From Dirofilaria immitis (Eukaryota; Nematoda; Chromadorea; Rhabditida; Onchocercidae): a stretch of 64,000 bases of DNA. Shown here in pieces: positions 52,601 to 64,000 of this stretch. Position 1 is the stretch's first letter. Each line of letters starts with the position of its first letter. The notes beneath the pieces are model-generated. The model made no database searches. It was not told the DNA's origin and saw nothing but the letters and a program-made list of their open reading frames with translations. The translations under genes and the position numbers were made by a program. The stretch spans positions 1,053,001 to 1,117,000 of the forward strand of contig JAKNDB010000086.1 in NCBI GenBank assembly GCA_024305405.1, given 5' to 3'.

Positions 52601-55600
52601 TAGCTGCTATGGAAATCATCTTGATTCCCTCTCTATCTATGTACTTTTCGATCCTCTACTAATACATCACTTTAAGTCAAGGATTTATAAATTCATTCAT
52701 TGCATTGCCAGCAATTCATAGCAAAAGTAGTAACAATATCATAAAATTTACTTATTTCAAATAATGTTAACGTATACTTCTAAGCTAGATGTCATCATTT
52801 CTCATTTTGTTAATTCACAGTTGATTTACAGATTTATCTTTAAATTCGGTAAGTTTGATTCATTATTAACTCGCCATTTCCTGCATAATTAGTGTACTAA
52901 TCGCTAATATTATTAAACTAATATTAAGAAAGTTTATTCATTTGTAAGCAGAACTGCGACAAAATGATAAATCAGAATGAAATGAGGGACCAAACAACTT
53001 TTTGTTTCGTTGTCCTTACATAGTGATTATCATTTCAGTTTTGTAATTTCGATGTGTGAGAAAACAAAAACAAATAATTTCGAGACTATTAACTGTTAAA
53101 ATTACATGAATCAATAATTTCAATTCTAGCAAAATTTGTCTCGGTGATTTGTCATAAAAGGTCAAAAAGTCAAATCTCTAATGTAGTGTGTTACATATCC
53201 AAAGAGTAAAATAAAAGAAATTCGTTCAAGTACTATTCTCCTCGTTGTTGTATTTATGGCTGCCATATGCAACATCTATAGTTTTAAAAAGCAAACATGA
53301 CAACGTAACATACAATACCTATAGGTCTTCAACACATGCAAATAATACATCGACACATAACTGTTTGAATAAATAATGAGAGAACTAAAGAACATCACAA
53401 ACAGCAATACGTCTGGCATCAAAGCAATACATTTATTACTTCCTTCTACAACATGCATTTCAAAAAATAATAAATAATAAGTTCCTTTGATACGTCATAA
53501 AATTTCCCTAAAATTTAAAATTTGAATAAACCATTTCAAGGCTTTGCAAGAATCGGACTTCATCGCACTTATTATAAAAACTAATCAGTACTAACAAAGA
53601 TTATTATGAAAAAAAAAAAAGATTTTATTGCACTGTGATTTTACATTGTTCACACGATTTGATATGCTAGAAAAATCGCTAACCTGCAGCAACCTGTAGG
53701 AAATCGTTTCCCGTAGCACGATACACTTCAATATAGCGATTGTGTAGGAAATGCCGATGTCTCTTAAGGGCCAATTCACGCTGATTGGAATCTTCAAATC
53801 TTACGAGAGCTTCACCATTGCGGCGGCCTTCTGGACTGAGACAAAGTGCTACTCCACCACTGCAAAAATTAAAATAAAGCAATGATATCCTTTCTCTCTT
53901 AATTTAAATTCTGAAATAGCAGGTTTTAGCGACATATGAAGCAGTGAATCCTACTCATTGTTATTTGAGAAAGCTTCTAATAATAGTAATCGATCCATTT
54001 CAGTGAATTGAAACATGGATTTAACGGAAATTCTCTCTTTTCAGTCATCTTCCCTCAGCTATGATAACATTTCTAGTTATAAGTTATAAAATCTAATACT
54101 GATAATATTTTCGAAACATGTCTAACAATCCATGAGATTTTTAGAAAATTTGTTGCTTTAGAATGAAGGATATTATTATTATTATTATTATTAGTATTTT
54201 AGAATATTTCTTCTTTGATAGGAAATAAATAAAAACTATCGTGGAGCGAAACAATGATAAAAGGTTCAAACCAAGTGATGTCTTCTAGATAAAAGTTAGT
54301 ATGATAAGGATCGAATCCTTTGTGTTTTTGTTATGTAAGCCCAAGTAGATACATCTCGTCATTATCAATGGTGTCATCTATCATTAAATCGAAACGGCCA
54401 GTTCATGTGGATTATTAAGGAAAATTTTGAAAAATCACAACAACGAAATAATTGAATGAACGGGAAATAATGAAATCGGCATTCTTTTAAATATTTGTTT
54501 AGAATTCGATTGATATTTGTCATAAGTGCAAATAGCTTAATAGAAGCACAAAGGTCAAATAATTGACACAAATCTTCAAATATGCTCGAATTATTGAAAT
54601 TCACAAGAATGACGACGAACACTAACGGCCATCCCACTCATATTATTAATATCCTATGCCATCCTGCTTTGTATTTATCACTTTCAATTTCTCACTTTTC
54701 TTTTTGAATATAAATTTATTAATTAAAAATAGAAATATTACTATAGTTATTTCACTAGAATTGGTTCACCGATTATTCTTCATTTGACTCCACACATTTT
54801 TAACTTTTTCGCTGATAAAATTTAGTTAATCAATGGCGAGAGTGTTGATAAAATTATCACTAGAAATTAGGTTCATTCTTTCCAAAAGAAATTACATTAA
54901 AATTACAAATAGTTCAGACATAAGAAAGTATATTGTGCTAAATTCGTTAAAATAGATCATATAAAAGAATCAGACCTAAATATATTAGTAGCGTTCTCAT
55001 AATAAAAGTCAACGTTCCAAAAGCACAAACGCATTAACGAACAGTTTCAAGTCTTTTTGTCACTTTCTGTTTTGCCGTTACCTATGAATTTTTAAGCAGA
55101 CAAAAAAATGCTCATCTTTTTACGAATTAGAATGTTTCAATTTAATTGTTGGAAAACAACGTAACTTTATCCTATTAGCCAATAATTATTCAGAGAAGAG
55201 AGATGATGATGATTGATAGAGTGAGAATGAAATAGCTATCTATATCTATGTCAATTTTTCATTTGACAAATACGACGTAATAACCCTATCAGTGTTAGTA
55301 TCTTTTTTTTTTTCTCATTACCATCTAAAAAGTGCATCTATCATCCACACTTCATACTTTATAATTGAAAGTTTCATGCTCAGTATCCACATCTTTCCAC
55401 TCTCTATACTTCCTTTTTTAGCAGACATTTCTAATATTGTTCATGGAGATATTTTGTTTCTTTCTTAAACCAGTAAATATAACATTTTATATTTCTTTCA
55501 TTGAAAAAAAGTTTGACGATTAGAATATCTTTTTTTGAGAATTTAATAATTTCTATTTGGACAGAAATCTCAAACCGAATTAATCGATTTCCCTTGTTCA

Positions 55601-58600
55601 TCCTTTCAACAATCATTATTGTTTCGCATTAGCAATATTGATTATCATCTGATGATGAATAAAATAATATGAAATTTTTTAATTCATACTAATACTCCAT
55701 AAGGTATCGCGTAAAATAATCGTTTTTCAAAAATGAATCTCTATAAGGCAAATGAAATATTTTCACCATTATTATTATTATCATTATTATTTTAATAATT
55801 TTTTCGTTAACTAATTGATGCAAGCATATTGATAGCTCATGAAAAATAGACTATTTAACCAAGAAATAAATAAAGTATTTTTCGAAGATTTTTACATTTC
55901 GATTTCCGAGAATAATATAATTATATCAATATATTAAAATGTCTTAAAAATAATGCATGCACGTTTATTATCATATATTTTATCAGTAAAATGGATTTGG
56001 TTATTTTGAAAATACAACTGCTCAAAAATGATTATCATTGGCGTTAAGGCACTGTTAACGGAGATGCCGAATAAAAATGTTATAAGTGCTTGCTAATAAA
56101 AAGAAATGAAGCTTTTCATGATTTAATTAGTTAATCTGAGGAACATTTTTAAGCAAAATGATATTCCGACATTCAATTGTATGTACTGAGTTAAGTCAAG
56201 ATTCAGATGCTACTACCTTTTTTTGTTAACAATATCTTGATGCCGATGATAGTCATTTTAAACTTTTAGTATTATTAGCATGCTAATGAAAAAATTTTTA
56301 TTTTCTACAAATATTTGATAATAAAAATTTGTATGCATTATTTCGGGACATTCTACGAGTACATTCGAAAAGACAGTTTCTATTTAGAAGATTACTTTAC
56401 AATTATACTTTACAAGTAAAACAATTATTACAAATTCTTTCGCCTTTATATATCTACAGAATTCCTCTCTGAAACATCATTGTTGAGCTCAGAAATTTAG
56501 CAGAATAAAATTTTGAAAAATATATATTGTTGGCTGGCATGGATGGTTCTTCCTCTACAGGCATTTTGATTGAGTCGCTGATTTCAATTATGAATAAAAT
56601 CTATCATTAGCTTTTGATTTATATTTTGGTTAGCGACTAAATTTGAATGTTATTTTTAAATCTCAACTTCAGGAAAAAACGGAATTTTTAAAATGCCCCA
56701 AGATCACATATTTTTTTAAATTTATAAATTACAATCTTCAATCTTCAAGTTGCTCAATAAGCTCTTTAATTTGAAGCTTTAAGTTTCATTACTGTTTCAA
56801 CTCTCTGATAGAATAATTAGATTGTTTTATTTTAAATAAAAAATCAAATTTGATTAAAGCCAAAAAGTTATCAGTTAAAGTTTCGCTTTGGATTTTATCT
56901 CACATACTTTCAATTTTTGATTTGTGTTTATTTAGAGTTGTTTATATTTCTTCAATAAATTCTTCAGTATTCTTCCTTAAAGTTGAAAGCAAAATTTCTT
57001 CTAGATTCAAATAAAATAAAAAACTTTTGATTTCTAGAATTATTGATAACTATTTTAGATTTCCATTTCATACGTTTCTAGTAGAATTATACCAATAAAT
57101 GCATTCATACTCACGGAGCAATATTCAATCCGATGAAAAATTGTGCTATATCATGATCCGTTGCTTGCCAGGGAAGACCTCGAGCGCGAACGATCACTTC
57201 TGAGACCAAGGGCGTTTCAGGTAAACTGAAGAAGGATAAATCTATATTAGCGAATTTCAAATGAGAAATTTGTAGCATATTGACTTTTACGTAATTCAAC
57301 CCTAACATCCGCAGTTTTCTCATTCGTAATAATGATGCTTCCAAACTTGTATTTTCTGAACAAATCTGAACAAAAACTTTAAATTGAGCCGTAAAATGCA
57401 ATAATGCAGATTAGTCTCGATAAAATGGAAAAGAAAAGAAGACTTGGAAGTCAAAGTTTAGTCTCATTTTTCTAATAACTTTGATTAAAACTACAAATTT
57501 TAAAAATGTTGAATTTTAAATATTTCAAAACTTCGATATTAAAACTAAAATAAAACTGAATTTTAAAAATAAAAACAATTTGTTTGAGCTTACTGGCTGC
57601 ACGACTTGATAACAATTAAGCTGCCAATTATTCAATTTTAATTTCAAATATTATGGTGAAAAATTATTGGGTATAAAAAAACTTATTTCCCAGAGATGAA
57701 GCTATTTTTAATTATTTGCGTCTTAAAATAAAATGTTTTCTCAATTTAAAAAAATATAAAAACATAAAATTCATAAAGATAAGAATAAAATATTGAGGTT
57801 TTCTGATAAAAGGTACTCAAATCACAATATTGTTGCAATCATTAGATGATAACAAATTAAGGATAAGGGATAAATAGAAATGTTACTTGCAAAATTTTGT
57901 AGGAGTCAGCGAATAGATTTTCGGTTCTTCAGAAATTTAAAATATTCATTGATTAGAGAAAACAAAAAAATAAATGGGTACATGCCGGCAAACGTATTAA
58001 TTGAAATAGTCAACTAGAGGAAAAAGAATTGAAACAGTTTCGCAGTAAACTAACCATATCGCGTTGCGTAATTCGGTTTTTACGTCCTCTATAGATCCGA
58101 TTAGATCTCTGGTTCCTGCAAAGTAAAATTGTTTTGAGGGTATTGATAGAGTTTGATCTTAACATAGGATGTTGCTATTCATATTCAATATCTTTTAGAA
58201 TAAGTATTAAAAATTTTTTGAATTTACTTACATCATTTTACAATTATTGCATCTGGAAGATTCCTCTTCTTGCTTGCTTCCAAAAGCAAAAATCAATCGT
58301 GAAACTAATTTAATTTAAAAATTGAGTTTTCATATTAATTCAGCTTGTTTACAATGGCGGAAATTTTCGTACTGATTAGAGATCATAAATCATTTTAAAA
58401 TAATACTGCAAAACTTTGAATTTGAATTGAATTCTCATAAATCTCTTCAATATGACTTTTCCCTTTACTCGCTTCTTTCTCTATAATAAATGTATTTGTA
58501 AAAAAAAAAAAAGCATTCTTTGATTAAGTATTGGCAAGAAAATTAAGTTTTTCCTTTGTTTATCCGTTTTTTTGTTTCTCCTATAGTGGATCTGTGGAAG

Positions 58601-61600
58601 TAAGTGGACTTTGTCAATAATTAGGCTAAAGTAATTTATCTGCATAATCACAACGATTATCTGTTATAATAGTTGCACTTATCTACTATATTACTGCACC
58701 TGCAAAACAATCTCCTAATATTTACATTAAATAATTCGAAAGTAGGCTCTAACAAGGTAAGAAATTTTTTAGGATATTTTATTTCATTTTAAATCATAAA
58801 TGTCCTGCAGATTATTGCCACAGAAGGTATGAAGTTCTGAATGACCAATCAAATCAATTGCTTCGGTATTGACACGAAGGAAAATGACATTAAAAAACAA
58901 GAAATATTCTTATTATTGAAGATTGACTCAGCATATTCTAGGGACTTGAAAGATTGAATTGGATCGTATCAGTCAGTTTTTTCAAAAATTTTAACAAAAC
59001 GACTAAGCCTTAAAAATTTGAAAGAAATGAAAAATGCAAGGAGCCATTGTTTACACTTCAAACAACGACTAAAAATTTATTCTTTGAGTCGAGGTCACTT
59101 TTCAGGAGTTCTTAAGATTGTCCAAAAGTAAGTCGAAAACTTTTAGTCAGAAATTTCTCTAGTTTTTCAATATGCTCATATTTTTTGTAAAGATGAAGTT
59201 TTTTCTTATTTCACTAGTTGATTTAGTTCAAGTTGCTTAACAAAAAATGTGATCAGAGCATAAAAATTATGGATGAAATGAATAATAAAGGTAATGATGT
59301 CTTTAGGAAATAAGGAGAATGTGTAAAGTTTGATTCATCCATTCAAAACTATAATTTACTTTTTTGCAATGAACATGCAAAAGGAAAGGCCAACGATGAG
59401 GAGAAGAATGTTGTGCTTGAGATTGTTGGCAAAATTTCGCTGTTGTACTGTTCACTGTTCATGTTGTATGCAAGTAATATGCACAAGCGAATTGCAATTA
59501 CGTAACAATTTGCGATTATTTGCGTCTATAAAACTGACAGTATGACATCGATGTATATCTGATGCCATACTAAGCAATTCTTCTTCTCACCTGCTTATAT
59601 CCTTTTGTATACAACATTTGTCATTTTAAAGGTCTCGAAAAATAGCTTGATTTTCTTAGTTCTATTTTTTAAAATGTGTAATTTCTGCTTACCAAATTTT
59701 TCAACAAGTATATCATCTTTTATAGAAATGCAAATATTGACATAGCGAAAATGTGATAATAGCATGGATTAAACTATTTAATAATCTTAAAAGTAGGTGA
59801 CCTTCTTTAGTTCGTCAAACAGAACAAATTTATAAAAAATTTGAACCTTCTCTCTTTTATCAATCTCCGCTAAACTCTTTCAAATATTGTTGTTTTAAAC
59901 TCGCAGTTCCATGACATGAACTGCAAATGAATGAATTCAAGCTATTGCAATTATTTAGTTGTATATTGGTATTGATCAAACTCTGCCAATTATTCTCCTA
60001 TTCCTTCATGATCCCATTTTTAATCTATTTAAAATGATTATTTTATTTTAATTCTTTTTTCTAATGAGAATTATTAAATATAATATGAATGAGTACCTTC
60101 GACCATAACCTCTCATTTTATTAATTGGCTTGAAATCCTAGCAGCAAGCAAACATATGTGAGCTAAAACGAACACATGGCAAATAAATGAATAAATTAGC
60201 AGCTTGTATTCAATTAAAATGACAAACAAGTTATTTGATAATAAATAAAAAATAATAGTGACCATCTGAACCGCAGTTCAATCTTAGAATTCATCCCAAT
60301 TACAGCTCTTGGAATATTTGGCAAGTAAAAGCCTATGATCTGTTCAACATGTTGAAAAATTTGTTTTCACTTTACAAAATTTTAATTAATTTATAAAACG
60401 AGATTTTAAGGTAGATGACTATTAACCGAATTCGAATTCGTATTGGATGCATTACAAAATACTAAAAATATGGAACATTTTGAAATAAAATGAAAAACTT
60501 TCAGGAAATCCAAGCAAATTTTGCTTGAAAATCACAGTATAAAAAACTGAACACTAAAATTATGAATTGAAATGATTCTAATTGAAAAATAAGTATCTCA
60601 TAATCTTTTTAATAGCATAATATTACCAAACATTCATGTGTTCAATTCGGTATGAAGAATTAGTTCAAACGATTTCTCAGAAATACCTTTCTCTTAATAT
60701 CAAAAGATTAAATTTCAAGTTTTCTTGTCATTCTGTTAAGTTGGAATTTAAATAGATGTAGAATAAGTTAATTTTCTCTGATGGATAAAAAGAGATAAGT
60801 TGCTCTCAACTAGATTGAAACAAGAATTTCCTGTTAAGGGAATACGTTAAACTGATATGAACTGATGAAAAAAAAAGAATAGATAAAGAAGAAAATTAAC
60901 CGAGTAGTTTTCATTCACCTTCACATAAATATTGTATCGTTTTACGTATCAGATCCAATTCATGTTTTAATGAGCAATTCCCATCAACTGGTAAAGCTTC
61001 GAATCGTGAGATATCGATAAATTTGTAAAATAATGGAGATAGTGTGAAAGATAACCGCAATGCAAGAGGATGTAACACTTGTCTGATAGCACTGATACCA
61101 TTTGTTACTAACACTGAATCATTTGGTACTGCATTTTCTACCTATAATAATTGAACTTTAACTATCTCATAAGATTAATATTATACACTTAATCTGTGAA
61201 AAAATTTAGGGCTGTTCTATCATTGGTACATTTCAATCTACAACTTGTAGTTGAAATATTTCATTAAATTTAAGAATTATCGAATAAATAATGGTTGCTC
61301 ATTCACAACGATAATTAACAATAATCAGATGCAGTATATAATATTATTTTGTGTTTTTATATTACAATTATTGCTTTAATTATTCGCATTTAATAAGACT
61401 TTTACTCTCAATAATTGAAATCGCTAATCCATGAAATCATTCTCGAAAAAAAAGGTTCCCGATAGGCAAATATGTAAATGCTTCTCCAGAAGTTAAGTTT
61501 TTGTCTATCATTTCTTCCAAATATTTTGAAGTTTTCAGCAACATATTATTCAGAGAGTATATATGAAAATTTCTGTGAAAAAAATTTTAATTGCTTTGTT

Positions 61601-62379
61601 TAAGGTTTTTTTTATACGAATAAATCCATCATTAAAAGTTCTGAAATTCCTCACGAGAACTTAATTCAATTAAGACGATAAATATTTTCAATTCTTGTTT
61701 AAAATATTTTGGTTAACATAACAATTGTTTCTAAAGATTTTTTTCAAATTTACAAATTCGCATTTTGATTGCTCCATGCTCACTTCATACATGTAATGTA
61801 TGCGATGTAAATTAGAATTATCTCAATAATTTGATAGAGAAGAAAGGAATAACATCGATAAAGTAGTAAATGATACTCGTTTAAATTATATCTGTTAAAA
61901 ATTAAATAGTACAAATTACAAATAACAGGAAAGTATTTGACATATATAATACTTGTGATCTCTTGAATAATGATAAAACGTAAAAACCTTATGGATAATT
62001 TTAAAAGATAAAATCATTAACAAATGAATTTCTGAAACACAAAAGAGAGAAATGAGGTAATAGAAGGATTTCAAATTTCTTTTATTTCGCTATTAAATAT
62101 CATTAAGCCATAAAAAATCAAAATGTATTTTAAATAAAAACTTACCTTTCGGAGAGCAGCCTGTAGTCCTAAAGAATTGACATCCAGTTCCTCAACAGTA
62201 TTGACTTTATTATAGATATTAGTGGCGCATTGATGGTCAATGATAATAAAAGCAATGGTCTGTACTGGTGCCGAATCAGATCCTTGTTCCTTAGTAGCAT
62301 TGCAACCAGATGTTCTTAGAGCAAATGGGATCAGAGAAGTTGGTGTCGTTGTAGAAGTTGGTTGTGGATAGAATGCCAT
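46621..62379 (-). CDS. sym-2: ESRP / Fusilli / SYM-2 RRM splicing regulator
   Basis: Nuclear RNA-binding splicing factor of the ESRP family. Exons 62379-62146, 61141-60919, 58115-58055, 57225-57115, 53859-53684, 52086-51986, 51370-51187, 49610-49434, 48177-47937, 47607-47420 and 46785-46621 give 620 residues when two single bases are restored. The N-terminal region ([19 protein letters not shown]) matches the ESRP DnaQ-like part; RRM1 begins [22 protein letters not shown]2 [21 protein letters not shown]3 [19 protein letters not shown] with [20 protein letters not shown], then a Pro-rich linker and a degenerate C-terminal RRM ([23 protein letters not shown]). Introns are long (up to about 3.3 kb). 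Missing bases: T4 at 51240-51243 and A5 at 49465-49469 (plus strand). The acceptor before GVHMV reads TTTCAT. The start ATG at 62379 is the first in an open frame; earlier exons cannot be excluded. Confidence 0.94.
47095..47130. repeat. Two-copy 16 bp direct repeat
   Basis: GCAAAGAAGAAATTTT occurs at 47095-47110 and 47115-47130, four bases apart, inside the last-but-one SYM-2 intron. Confidence 0.8.
52130..52400. other. GC- and purine-rich island in a SYM-2 intron
   Basis: A block of G/A-rich sequence on the plus strand (for example GGGAAGGGGTGGGGATAACG) stands out from the AT-rich intron just upstream of the exon at 52086 (in transcript sense). No open frame matches a known family. It could be an intronic regulatory element or internal promoter; this is inference from composition only. 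Confidence 0.4.
54174..54192. repeat. (TTA)n microsatellite in a SYM-2 intron
   Basis: Perfect ATT triplet run within the 3.2 kb intron between the RRM1 exons. A second, interrupted ATT run lies near 55770-55793. Confidence 0.85.
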
Positions 62380-64000
62380 ATAATTGGCTTTCCAAATCGG
62401 TGCTTTCACAATATGGATGCAATAAGCACAACAAAAGGCGAACAAGAAGAAGGTAGAAAGGAACAGGATACTGCTCTGAAAGGATTATCGTAATTTCCTG
62501 CCGTCAATATTGAGGTGATCACACAAGATATGTCAAATGATAAAAATACTACTCTCGGAGTGTGGGGATAAGGGAAGGAAAAATACTGCAGAGTAGAGTG
62601 GACAGATGGATCGGGTTGACAAAGTGAAGAGATATGACTATCCGAAGTGTGTCAATATGGTTGGGAGAGTCACGCGTCAAGAAAGAATTCGAACAATTGT
62701 TCGCGTAGAGTTGGCAAGGAAGAGTTACGAGAATAGTAGCTGTCGAATCGACGAATCTTTCGAAATACAGTTCGGAAGTGTATGTTTGGTACGCCTAAAG
62801 ATGAAACTTTTAGACAAACAAGATTAGTTAATAATTTCAATATACGGAACGGGAAGATGGAGAAATGGAAGGTTAGGTAATGACAGTTTATATATGCATG
62901 TCTGAAAAGAGACCGAAGAAATATTGACAATAATGCGGTAGTGCAGGATGATGACATCGGGAAAGAAAAGAGAGCAAGAAATGAAAAGAGAACCTTGCAA
63001 CTCTCGATATTATTCATATTTGCGATGTTTTCTACGATCATCATCACAGGGCGGCGCGATGGTGTCCTTCAACGTACACGCTAATCATTTCTTGCTGCTG
63101 GTCTCTAATGTCCAACTATTAATTCGCTAAGTTATCACTATTATTTAGTTATTGCAATTGTTGTAGTTGTTATTACTACAATTATATTAGTAACAGCTAA
63201 AATGGATACTTCTTAAACTACGTTTGCATTTTTTGTTCCCCATATTTGAGTTCAATTTTATGCCTTAGAAAACAAATGACTTCAATATTCAAATGTGTAA
63301 CTCTAAATTCAAAGGAAATAAGAGATGAAAGATAAGAAGATAAGAGCGGCAAATAATCTTTATTTGACAATTTATTTTTATCAAATCAATTACAACAATA
63401 CCATGATCAAACTTCTAGAAGAAAGTTTATCTCACTTTCTTCTAGAAGTTTCTTCCTTGATTATTACTTCCTGAGAGCAATTGCATGTTTCGTTAAAGCG
63501 CATAAAGGAATATTTATTACATATTATATGTAAATACGGATTTACGAATATTAAGGCATAAGAAATCCTTTCCATCAGAATGCAACATTTATAGTGAAAA
63601 TGGAAGATCTGTAGTGATCTGTTTGCATCATCTCTTAAAGTGTATCCTGTTACCTGAATGCAGTGATACTTATTAGTTGAACAAATTTCTAGAAATAATG
63701 AAATCAATTCATCGCACAACTGATAAATATAGTAATAAAATTGGACAAATTTTTAAACAGATCCAGAGAAAAGATATCGAATTGAGCTAATTAAATCAGT
63801 AAAAAAGATACGAATCATAGCAAAATTTCCTATTTTATATTCTGAGTATTCGAAAATAAAACCTGAAAATTATTATTGTAACCTTTCCTTTAATTTGTAT
63901 CATTAAGCCGCAGATCGTTTTCATACCATTTCATGCATTGCAAGATAGAAAAGAAAATGAAAATTACAAAGTAAATTTTTTTCAAGATTCTTAAGCTAAA
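62380..64000. other. 5' flank of SYM-2, no gene seen
   Basis: A GC- and purine-rich block at about 62560-62960 probably belongs to the SYM-2 promoter or 5' UTR. Beyond about 63130 the sequence is AT-rich. The frames 62670-63047 and 63432-63719 (-) show no family resemblance. An HSE-bearing inverted repeat lies at 63409-63451. Confidence 0.5.
63409..63451. promoter_or_regulatory. Perfect 18-bp inverted repeat with heat-shock-element motifs
   Basis: The arm AAACTTCTAGAAGAAAGT (63409-63426) is repeated as its exact reverse complement at 63434-63451 around a 7-nt spacer. Each arm contains TTCTAGAA, the inverted NTTCN/NGAAN core of a heat shock element; the right arm continues as CTTCT-AGAAG-TTTCT, three contiguous alternating pentamers, the minimal HSF-1 site. 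It may regulate SYM-2 (about 1 kb away) or a gene beyond the right edge, or act as an RNA hairpin. Confidence 0.55.

Noticed and set aside
54300..54330. tRNA-like TCGAATCC box
   Set aside because: No A box, acceptor stem or anticodon arm could be built around it.
62380..62445. Upstream extension of the SYM-2 N-terminus beyond ATG 62379
   Set aside because: The frame stays open to 62445 but has no ATG, only TTG, so the internal ATG was chosen.
1..64000. CRISPR arrays, bacterial operons, spliced-leader RNA genes and transposon termini
   Set aside because: Looked for by eye on both strands; none seen.

Overview
The window is eukaryotic nuclear DNA from a nematode, most likely a clade III (spirurid/filarial-type) worm. 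Every gene found is broken by short AT-rich introns with TTTCAG-type acceptors, the intergenic DNA is strongly AT-rich, and the gene set includes nematode-type proteins: a NOAH/NompA-like PAN+ZP cuticle protein and a SYM-2/ESRP splicing factor. A 5' piece of 28S rDNA is also present. No bacterial operons, CRISPR arrays or recognisable transposons were seen.

Layout. Plus strand, left end: a UBE2E-type ubiquitin-conjugating enzyme without its catalytic cysteine (3' part, 86-984), NMN adenylyltransferase (1730-2850) and prefoldin subunit 3 (4432-6414). Minus strand: a PHACTR phosphatase/actin regulator (7834-12390, 5' end unresolved), a 6 kb gene-poor stretch, an Arkadia-like RING-H2 E3 ligase (18441-21181) and UBA5, the UFM1-activating E1 (23874-26585). 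Divergent from UBA5 on the plus strand is BOP1 (27428-31754), whose first intron holds about 410 nt of 28S rDNA in the sense direction. Minus strand again: a PAN/ZP apical matrix protein (32562-42410) and a long-intron ESRP/SYM-2 gene (46621-62379). The window ends in non-coding DNA with a perfect 18-bp inverted repeat that carries heat-shock-element-like motifs.

These are independent housekeeping and developmental genes, not one pathway, although three belong to ubiquitin or ubiquitin-like conjugation (the dead E2, the Arkadia-like E3, UBA5). The gene models were built by eye from exon phase and family conservation.

A recurring feature is that many conserved exons need a one-base change, nearly always one missing base in a short homopolymer, to keep the family frame. 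This happens in NMNAT, prefoldin, PHACTR, UBA5, BOP1 (several times), NOAH and SYM-2. I read it mainly as residual assembly indels, not decay. The items most worth a second look are the 28S segment inside BOP1, the cysteine-less E2, two non-standard splice sites (a GC-AG intron in NMNAT and a TTTCAT acceptor in SYM-2), a frame conflict at the ZP protein's furin-like site, and the HSE-bearing inverted repeat. I found no convincing new multi-gene system.
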